A DNA stretch of 64,000 bases from Delftia acidovorans (GTDB lineage Bacteria; Pseudomonadota; Gammaproteobacteria; Burkholderiales; Burkholderiaceae_C), in assembly GCA_031286585.1 (NCBI GenBank), contig JAITUC010000007.1, positions 62,001 through 126,000 on the forward strand, given 5' to 3'. Below the pieces are notes generated by a model. It did no database searches and was not told the DNA's origin. It saw nothing but the letters and a program-made list of their open reading frames with translations. How positions within the stretch are numbered: position 1 is the first letter of the stretch; each line of letters begins with the position of its first letter. Below, one piece after another: positions 36,953-45,014 of this stretch. Made by a program: the position numbers and the translations under genes.

Positions 36953-37273
36953 TTCGATGGCCAGGCCCAGCAGCGAGTAGATGAGCGCGCCCAGCATGGC
37001 CGCCCAGAAGCCCGCGACGTGAAAGCCGCTGAGCAGGCCCGAGGCTGCCCAGAACATCAGTCCGTTGACCACGAAGAGAAACAGCCCAACCGTCACGATG
37101 GTCACGGGCAGCGTCAGCACCACGAGGATGGGGCGCAGCACCGCATTGAGCAGGCCGATGACCAGCGCCGCGATCATGGCCGAGCTGAAGCTGTTGACCT
37201 GCACGCCACCATAGAGATAGGCCACGACCAGCAGGGCACCGGCGCTGAGCAGCCATTTGATCAGGATTTTCAT
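36926..37273 (-). CDS. Phage holin family 4 (PF04020-type) membrane protein
   Basis: A 115-residue protein with four hydrophobic segments (about 5-21, 29-52, 55-79, 86-108). The segment ALVIGLLNAVLRPILVVLTLPVTIVT is the hallmark of the 4-TM family misleadingly named phage holin IV. These are chromosomal membrane proteins of unknown role; no phage genes are nearby. It overlaps the end of bepA tail to tail. Confidence 0.88.
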   Translation of the reverse strand: MKILIKWLLSAGALLVVAYLYGGVQVNSFSSAMIAALVIGLLNAVLRPILVVLTLPVTIVTVGLFLFVVNGLMFWAASGLLSGFHVAGFWAAMLGALIYSLLGLAIESLLARLFP

Positions 37274-37348
37274 GCGGGCAGCATAGCAGCAGCCGGCAAA
37301 TCCGGGTTGAGTTGGCGCACTGGAAACCGTGGACCGGAGAGCCCCATG

Positions 37349-37379
37349 AAAAACGGCATCCCGGTTTCCGGGATGCCGT
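37349..37379 (-). terminator. Terminator after the 37.4-kb hypothetical gene
   Basis: Perfect 12-bp stem (37353-37364 with 37368-37379) around TTT. On the minus strand it is followed by TTTTT (from A at 37349-37353), so it ends the transcript of the gene at 37426-37884. Confidence 0.85.
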
Positions 37380-37425
37380 CCTGAAAGCGATCGCCTGACC
37401 AGAGCGGCCAGGCAGATGCCAGCCT

Positions 37426-37884
37426 TTAGATCATCGCTTCCTCGAACACCAGGCCCATCAGCGCGCCGATGGCCGCCAGCGTTCCCGGAAGATTCCAGCG
37501 GCGGCCCAGCGGGGCGGCAGGCGCCACGGCGGGAGCCGTGGCTTCCTGCTTGGGGCGGCGAGCATCGACGATCTGGGCCGTGCCGTGCTCCTGCTGGAGT
37601 TGGGCCACCAGTTCGGCCAGCGGGCCCTTGGCCAGCACCGGCGTGATCCTGCCGGCGCTGTCACCGAACACCGGCAGCAATTGGGCGAACAGCTTGTCCG
37701 CCCACTTGCCGCGCCAGCTTTCGCGCGCGCTGTGGCTCACCCATTTGCTGACCCGGTGGGTAATGCGCGGCGCGCAGGCCACCAGCAGCCAGTGCGAGGC
37801 CTGGGCCTGCGGCGAGGCGGCCAGGGCCTGTACCAGAGGCAGGGCGTAGGAAGCGTCATCCACGTAGACGATGATGGGGTTCAA
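37426..37884 (-). CDS. Conserved-looking hypothetical protein, probable TTG start
   Basis: No family recognised. The best start is TTG at 37884: an AAGGA ribosome site lies exactly 6 nt upstream and the protein then begins LNPIIVYVDDASYALPLVQAL (first residue Met in practice), a beta-alpha opening like nucleotide-binding or stress-protein folds. The 152-residue product has KWVSHSARESWRGKWADKL in the middle, and the last 15 residues (TLAAIGALMGLVFEE) form one hydrophobic segment, perhaps a tail anchor. It lies 136 nt downstream of the TerC copy 2 gene on the same strand and is followed by a strong terminator, so the two may share a transcript. Confidence 0.65.
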   Translation of the reverse strand: MNPIIVYVDDASYALPLVQALAASPQAQASHWLLVACAPRITHRVSKWVSHSARESWRGKWADKLFAQLLPVFGDSAGRITPVLAKGPLAELVAQLQQEHGTAQIVDARRPKQEATAPAVAPAAPLGRRWNLPGTLAAIGALMGLVFEEAMI

Positions 37885-38019
37885 AGCAAGTCCTTGTCGA
37901 ACTGGGTTTGCGGGAGTGGGAGAGGCAGGCGGCCGGGGCCGCCCTTGCCATGGATTGTCGCGAATCGGCGCGGGCGGCCCATCGGGCCAACCCGGCGCCC
38001 ACCTCAACTTTTCAGCGGA

Positions 38020-38760
38020 TCAGGCTCCGTGGGCACCGGCCTTGGGAGCAGGACGGCGCGAAGCGATGTACTTGCCGAGTGCCAGCACCAGCAGAGCGCC
38101 CGCCACGCTCGCGCCATACTTGAGCGCGTCGGTCTGGGGCAGCTTGACCATCCAGTCCCACTTCTCGGTATTGGCGAAGACGGGGTCGGTCACCAGCATG
38201 CCGCCGGCAATCCAGCCCAGCAGCATGCCGCCGGCCACGATGATGATGGGGAAGCGCTCCATCAGCTTGATCACGAGCTGCGAGCCCCAGACGATGATGG
38301 GGATCGAAATCAGCAGGCCCAGCACGACCAGCAGCATCTGGTGCTCGCCCGAGCTCTGGGCGGCGCCGGCAATGGCGATCACGTTGTCCACGCTCATCAC
38401 CAGGTCGGCAACGATGATGGTCTTGATGGCGGCCAGCAGCTTGTCGCTGCCCTGGATGTTGTCGTGGCCGTCTTCATCAGGGGCAATCAGCTTGATGCCG
38501 ATCCACACCAGCAGCAGTGCGCCGACGAACTTCAGGAAGGGCAGCGCCAGCAAGGTCATCGCGAAGGCGATCAGGATGACGCGCAGGATGATGGCACCCG
38601 CCGTGCCCCAGATGATGCCCTTCTTGCGTTGCTCGGGCGGCAGCTTGCGGCAGGCCAGCGCGATCACGACCGCGTTGTCCCCGCCCAGCAGGATGTCGAT
38701 GATGATGATTTGGCCCAGGGCCACCCAGAACGGGGCGTGAGTCAGAAAGTCCAAGTCCAT
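38020..38760 (-). CDS. TerC-family membrane protein (copy 2), riboswitch-controlled, likely Mn2+ exporter
   Basis: A 246-residue membrane protein with about seven helices. It keeps the TerC motifs DILLGGDNAVVIALACRKLP and DLVMSVDNVIAIAGAAQ with paired Asp-Asn residues in the membrane. The start at 38760 (MDLDFLTHAPFW) has GAGGA 5-6 nt upstream. A yybP-ykoY aptamer lies in the leader (38917-39051), the manganese-sensing riboswitch that also controls E. coli alx and mntP; this makes Mn2+ export the best-supported role. Copy 1 at 30286-30978 is a paralogue. Confidence 0.93.
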   Translation of the reverse strand: MDLDFLTHAPFWVALGQIIIIDILLGGDNAVVIALACRKLPPEQRKKGIIWGTAGAIILRVILIAFAMTLLALPFLKFVGALLLVWIGIKLIAPDEDGHDNIQGSDKLLAAIKTIIVADLVMSVDNVIAIAGAAQSSGEHQMLLVVLGLLISIPIIVWGSQLVIKLMERFPIIIVAGGMLLGWIAGGMLVTDPVFANTEKWDWMVKLPQTDALKYGASVAGALLVLALGKYIASRRPAPKAGAHGA

Positions 38761-38916
38761 AAGGTCCTCGCTGTTGAGTAAGGCCGGCGAGAACTCCTCC
38801 CTCCTGGAGAAACACCCACCGGCACAGAAAGACCGATGCAACGCCGCAGCGCCTACCCGGGCAAGGACATGCCTGGCTCAGGGGAGAACACATTGATCGA
38901 CCGTCATCAGGTCCAT

Positions 38917-39051
38917 CAAAGGTCTTGCTCGGCTGCGGCATGCACCGCAACCCGGAAGGCCGGAAGCTTGCGCTTCGTATTGACGACCATTCCGATGCCG
39001 GCACCGTGGCTTTGCAAAAACCACCCCCGCCGGCAGAGAGCTACTCCCCTT
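38917..39051 (-). promoter_or_regulatory. yybP-ykoY manganese riboswitch (aptamer)
   Basis: Read on the minus strand, the conserved segments appear in the right order: AAGGGGAGTAGC (about 39051-39040), then GGTCGTCAATAC followed by a GAAGC-GCAA-GCTTC hairpin and CCGGCC, and finally GCAAGACCTTTG (38928-38917). The last pairs with the first to close stem P1. These are the hallmark pieces of the Lactococcus yybP-ykoY structure, where GGGGAGUAG and GUCGUCAAU form the metal-binding loops. About 156 nt of leader separate it from the TerC start and should hold the expression platform. Confidence 0.93.
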
Positions 39052-39271
39052 CGAACCTGCGGATTGCAACACAAAGCCGCCGCAGCACGCAAGTGAAAAA
39101 ACCCTTCATTTCCACGGAAAGCACAAGTCGCGGGCCCACCAGAATATTTACCCGCTTACCTCGAATGCTTCACTATCCATAGCAACCCTGAAACCAACGG
39201 AGTGTTGCAGCCATGCCCGGCCGTGCGCGGGCAGGCGCCTTATCATCGCTGTCCCTTCCCCCTGCCCGTCC

Positions 39272-39703
39272 ATGACCGCACTGCACATCACCGACATCGA
39301 AGCCGCCATCAACTACTGGCGCGAACGCCATCCGTCCCCGGACGGCGTGCTGCTGCAGCCCGAAGTAAGGGCTCTGGCCGAGGTGTATGCGCTGATGATC
39401 TTCTGGCATGAGAGCGAAGTCCAGGTGGAGGGCTTTCCCTCGCACGCCATGGCGGCCTGGCTGGCCTGGTATGACACCACGCCCGATACGCCCTGCATCG
39501 CCATCTGCTCCACCAGCCAGGGCGACGAAAGATGCAAGGGTTGCGGCCGCAGCTTTGACGAAGTGCAGCTGTGGACCGCGATGGAGCCGGCGCAAAAGCG
39601 GATGGTCTGGCGCAGGATCACGGCAGAGGGCGACTCCTGGCGTTTCACCCGGTATGCGGAGCGTGCTGCCGAGCGCACGGACACATCGCGCGACTCTGGC
39701 TGA
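39272..39703 (+). CDS. DUF3717-DUF1289 two-domain protein
   Basis: A 143-residue cytoplasmic protein made of two small domains of unknown function. Residues 1-50 (ITDIEAAINYWRERHPSPDG, LAEVYALMIFWHE) match DUF3717 of Burkholderiales. Residues 68-115 match DUF1289, an Fe-S/zinc-like cysteine motif domain: TPCIAICSTSQGDERCKGCG with four cysteines, then SFDEVQLWTAMEPAQKRMVW. The two usually occur as separate proteins. It stands alone, 221 nt downstream of the divergent riboswitch leader. Confidence 0.85.
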   Translation: MTALHITDIEAAINYWRERHPSPDGVLLQPEVRALAEVYALMIFWHESEVQVEGFPSHAMAAWLAWYDTTPDTPCIAICSTSQGDERCKGCGRSFDEVQLWTAMEPAQKRMVWRRITAEGDSWRFTRYAERAAERTDTSRDSG

Positions 39704-40109
39704 TTGCTGGTTGATTACCGGCTGATCTGCCGGATACCGCACCGGACCAGTGCGATGTTGCAGACGGCCTAACATCGGCCGCCATGCTGCAGACCGCCGC
39801 TTACCGCCACAGCCAACTCCGCCTCCGCCTTTGCGTGCGCCTCACGGCACGTGATGCGGGCGAGAAGCGCGTGCCGGCCGGCAAGACCTGGCCCGCCACG
39901 GCCACGCGCCTGCGCGAGCGTGACGCAGCACGGCTGAACATCGGCCCCCGACAGGCCGCACGGTCTTGATGCGCTGCCCTGCGCGGAACCGGGCAGCGTC
40001 GCTTCGCTGAATCCGCTCTTCTTGCGCCGCCTTCATCCCGAAGCCGAAGGCGGTTGGATTTTCACGCGTCTGCCCGGCCACAAGGCCAGCCGACGAAGCG
40101 AGCCCTGCC
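39704..40109. other. 406-nt interval without a recognised gene
   Basis: GC-rich DNA with open frames on both strands but no ribosome site, known domain or terminator. A 61-codon frame at 39784-39969 is compositionally Arg-rich and unlikely to be coding. It may hold the promoter of the GNAT-like gene or its true start. Confidence 0.4.
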
Positions 40110-40823
40110 GTGACCTGTCTAGCCCTTGCCCCAGCCGGGCCCTCCTTTGCCAGCCTCTCTTTTTCCACGCTCTTGCGCCATCTGCGCCATCTGAGCGATA
40201 CCGTGGCGCATCGCGCCCTGCCCCGCTGCGCCCCACGCCACGTCACCGAGCTGCGCATCGACGTGATGCAGCCGCTGGTGGAGGGCGAGCTCGAAGCCAT
40301 TCATGAGCGCCTGTACCAGCCAGGCAACAAGCTCCATGGCCTGGAGCGCCGCCCGTTGCACGATCCGCAGTTCCAGTTGCACTGGCGTGAAGCCGACGGC
40401 GAGTGGTTTGCCTACGTGGAGGACATGGAGCGGCGCTGCCTGGCCGGCTACACGGTGTTCAATCGCCTGGTCGAGGTGGACAAGCGCACCGACCGCCACG
40501 TGCGCTCGCCGCATTCGCGCTTTGCGCCGGACTACCAGCGGCGCGGTATTGCCAGCGCCGTGTATCGCAGTGTGCTGGACAAAGGCACCTGCCTGGTCAG
40601 CGGCGCACGCCAGTCGCCAGGCGCCCACGGCCTGTGGAACCATCTGGCGCGAAGCTATGACGGTCGCTATGTGGGTATTGCGGACAGCAAGTCGCTCATC
40701 CATCTGGGCCGCAATGTGCCGGACGATGTCATGGACCGCCTGTCCACGCGTCGCATGCTGCTGGGTGCGGGCTGGAACGTGGAGTCCTTTGCCCAGGCCG
40801 TCCGGATGCAGTTGCCCGGTTGA
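40110..40823 (+). CDS. GNAT-like N-acetyltransferase family protein
   Basis: Up to 237 residues. The core begins near ELRIDVMQPLVEGELEAIHE. RFAPDYQRRGIASAVYRSVLD resembles the acetyl-CoA-binding QxxGxA/G loop of GNAT enzymes, and ARQSPGAHGLWNHLAR the following helix; VYRSVLDKGTCLVSG fits beta-5. The substrate is unknown; similar proteins sit in phage and chromosomal contexts. The start is unsure: the GTG at 40110 has only a weak AGCGAG upstream, and internal GTG codons (for instance before AHRALPR) are alternatives. Convergent with yaeQ. Confidence 0.6.
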   Translation: MTCLALAPAGPSFASLSFSTLLRHLRHLSDTVAHRALPRCAPRHVTELRIDVMQPLVEGELEAIHERLYQPGNKLHGLERRPLHDPQFQLHWREADGEWFAYVEDMERRCLAGYTVFNRLVEVDKRTDRHVRSPHSRFAPDYQRRGIASAVYRSVLDKGTCLVSGARQSPGAHGLWNHLARSYDGRYVGIADSKSLIHLGRNVPDDVMDRLSTRRMLLGAGWNVESFAQAVRMQLPG

Positions 40824-40848
40824 GGCGCAGGCCTGAGCGGGAGCCCGT

Positions 40849-41409
40849 TTACTTCCAGCGCAGCGGCTCGATGAAGACCGTGCCCAGGTTGCTGCTGAGC
40901 GTCAGCGCGCCCTCCTGGATGGTGGCCTGCAGCTGCATGCTGCGTTCGGCCAGCTCCGCCAGGGACTGGGATGTTTCGGAAGGAATGCGCCAGACCTGCA
41001 GCTTGTTCAGCCGTGCCAGCTTGCCCTCCAGGCCCTTCCACCAGACCTCGGCCGCATGGTGAAACGCGTAGAGCACCACCGCATCGGACTTGTTGCAGGC
41101 CTTGGCGATGGGCTTTTCCTCTGGCTGGCCGACCTCGATCCACAGGCGCTTGGCGCCCGTGAAGTCGGTCAGCGAGACATCGGGGTCTTCGGGATCGGAC
41201 AGGCCTGCGCCAAACGCCAGCGTGCCGTCGCCCTTGCACATGTCGTTGAGCTGGTGTGCATTGAGGGCCAGGGCCGCCAGGCGCACCATCATGCGTTCGT
41301 CCGTCTCGCTGGGATGGCGCGCCAGGGTCAGCGCATGATCGGCGTAGTAGCCGTGGTCGATGTCGGCGATGGACAGGTTCGCCTTGAAGATGGTGGATTT
41401 GAGGGCCAT
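40849..41409 (-). CDS. yaeQ: YaeQ family protein
   Basis: A 186-residue cytoplasmic protein with a PD-(D/E)XK-like fold and no settled function (once thought to affect RfaH-dependent transcription). It has all main YaeQ pieces: ALKSTIFKANLSIADIDHGYY, LARHPSETDERMMVRLAALAL, GLSDPEDPDVSLTDFTGAKRLWIEVG, and FHHAAEVWWKGLEGKL. It lies 28 nt downstream of the acyltransferase gene, at the end of a purB-acyltransferase-yaeQ run on the minus strand. Confidence 0.95.
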   Translation of the reverse strand: MALKSTIFKANLSIADIDHGYYADHALTLARHPSETDERMMVRLAALALNAHQLNDMCKGDGTLAFGAGLSDPEDPDVSLTDFTGAKRLWIEVGQPEEKPIAKACNKSDAVVLYAFHHAAEVWWKGLEGKLARLNKLQVWRIPSETSQSLAELAERSMQLQATIQEGALTLSSNLGTVFIEPLRWK

Positions 41410-41436
41410 GAGACGAGTACGTTCGGCAGGTGCGGG

Positions 41437-42513
41437 TCAGCCCGTCACTTGCGCCGAAGGAATTTTGGAAACACCCGAAGCAGGCCTGGCAGGCTTGAAG
41501 GTCAGCGCCTTCTTTTCAAGCAAATGCCAGGACAGAACTGCCAGCAGGCCCGTGCCGGCCACGGTACAGGCCAGAGCCGCGCCATAGCCGAGCCGTTCCG
41601 CGAAATGCCAGGCCACCAGCTGCTGCACGGGAAAGGCGTAAATGTACAGGCCGTAGGAGAAATCACCGAAATGCCCTGCGTGCTTGAGGATGGGAGTGGA
41701 GGCTGACCCGGCCACCACGGCCACAACGGCCAGCGCCAGCAAGGGTGCCTGGCCTGCAATGATCGCCGGGCCTTTGAAGTGCAGGACGCCAAGCACCAGC
41801 AGCATGGCCGCCATGGCGATCGGGCGGCGCCCTATCCACAGATGGCGCCAGCAGGCCAGCGTCGCACCCAGCGCGAACACCATGCCGTATTGCAGCCCGA
41901 AGGACCACGCAGGCATGGCCGCACCCGGCGCCGGGCTGTAGCGCCATTGCATGCCCAAGAGCAGCGCAAGAAATACCAAGGGAGCAACCCAGCGCCAGCG
42001 CATCAAGCCCAGGGCGCCGGCTGCAGCAAGGAAGGCATAGCAGCCCACTTCCAGAGGAATGGTCCACAAAGGACCATTGACCGATGAAGCCAGCACGTTG
42101 CCATCAAATACGCCCGGTAGCGCAAACTGCGTGTCCAGCCACAGGTTGCGCAGATAGTCCCAGGTCAATGGATGCGCGAAATAGGCCTTCACGGGCAAGG
42201 AGGTCACCAGAGGTCCAAGCACCAGGGCGCACAGTAGCACGGCCGCCGTGAGGCCGGGCCAGATCCGCAACGCGCGCCGGGCAGCAAAACGCCCCAGGTG
42301 GGGGTCTGCCAGCCACGACAGGGTGACGAGATAGCCGCTGATGGCAAAGAAGATGACGACGCCCAGCGCTCCCGGCTCGTTGTGCAAAAGCCGGGGAACC
42401 GGAAAGCCCATGACCGCGAACTGATGGCTCCAGATCACCAGCAGTGCAGCCAGCAGTCTCAGCGCATCAAAATTGTTGGCTCGCGCCGAAGTGCCGGCGC
42501 TATGGGCCTGCAT
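41437..42513 (-). CDS. Acyltransferase 3 family membrane protein
   Basis: A 358-residue integral membrane protein with about ten helices that transfers acyl groups to surface sugars in most studied cases. The opening (NNFDALRLLAALLVIWSHQFAVMG) with the conserved His in WSHQ, FFAISGYLV, RRALRIWPGL and NGPLWTIPLEVGCY are Acyl_transf_3 (OafA-like) signatures. The start at 42513 (MQAHSAGTS) lies 4 nt after the purB stop codon, so the two are likely co-transcribed, although there is no known functional link. Substrate unknown; no O-antigen or capsule genes are nearby. Confidence 0.9.
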   Translation of the reverse strand: MQAHSAGTSARANNFDALRLLAALLVIWSHQFAVMGFPVPRLLHNEPGALGVVIFFAISGYLVTLSWLADPHLGRFAARRALRIWPGLTAAVLLCALVLGPLVTSLPVKAYFAHPLTWDYLRNLWLDTQFALPGVFDGNVLASSVNGPLWTIPLEVGCYAFLAAAGALGLMRWRWVAPLVFLALLLGMQWRYSPAPGAAMPAWSFGLQYGMVFALGATLACWRHLWIGRRPIAMAAMLLVLGVLHFKGPAIIAGQAPLLALAVVAVVAGSASTPILKHAGHFGDFSYGLYIYAFPVQQLVAWHFAERLGYGAALACTVAGTGLLAVLSWHLLEKKALTFKPARPASGVSKIPSAQVTG

Positions 42514-42517
42514 CAAC

Positions 42518-44645
<2,128 letters not shown>

Positions 44646-44684
44646 AAACGGGTCGCCCCCGCAACGACAACTGCAGCGACAACG

Positions 44685-44713
44685 AAAAAGGCCACCCGTT
44701 GGGTGGCCTTTTT
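44685..44713. terminator. Bidirectional terminator after the GST gene
   Basis: Stem GGCCACCC / GGGTGGCC (44690-44697, 44701-44708), loop GTT, with AAAAA before and TTTTT after. It can also end a minus-strand transcript coming from the glnE side. Confidence 0.92.
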
Positions 44714-45014
44714 GCTGGCATAAAAAAGTTGCGAAGCATCCCGAAACGAATAAAGAGAGGGAGGGAGGAGAAGCGCTTCGGGCGGAACAGTTCAGGACTG
44801 TGGCCCCAGAGGCTTCGCAACGTGAAATTCGGTCTGGATACCCTCTCTCGTCAACCTGTCCAATAGATGAGCTACTTTTGCAGAAGTTCCAGGGGCCGGG
44901 GGCGGGAAAAATGTAACATTTTGACGAAGAGCGTTCCTCTTCTGTAGGCCGTTTTCGACGGATGCTGACGGGGCGGCGTCGGCCAGGGCCGACCACCTTC
45001 CCTCACCCGCTTCC
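44714..45014. other. Convergent intergenic region with several inverted repeats
   Basis: No protein gene recognised in this 301-nt gap between the GST terminator and the glnE stop. It holds a nested inverted repeat: GTTGCGAAGC (44728-44737) pairs with GCTTCGCAAC (44812-44821), and CCCGAA pairs with TTCGGG inside. There is also a perfect dyad AAAATGT-A-ACATTTT (44908-44922) and GAAGAG-N5-CTCTTC (44926-44942). On the minus strand the outer stem is followed by TTTTTT, as for a transcript end. A non-coding RNA is possible; a short minus-strand frame ending at 44792 also exists but has no good start. Confidence 0.4.

Noticed and set aside
36926..37273. Possible prophage remnant because of a phage holin family match
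   Set aside because: The PF04020-type 4-TM family is chromosomal and widespread; no integrase, capsid or lysis genes are nearby.
39784..39969. 61-codon Arg-rich open frame
   Set aside because: No ribosome site or domain; composition is that of a random frame in GC-rich DNA.
44792..44910. Minus-strand frame ending HVAKPLGPQS with protein-like composition
   Set aside because: No convincing start codon or ribosome site; it overlaps the nested inverted repeat, which better explains the sequence.
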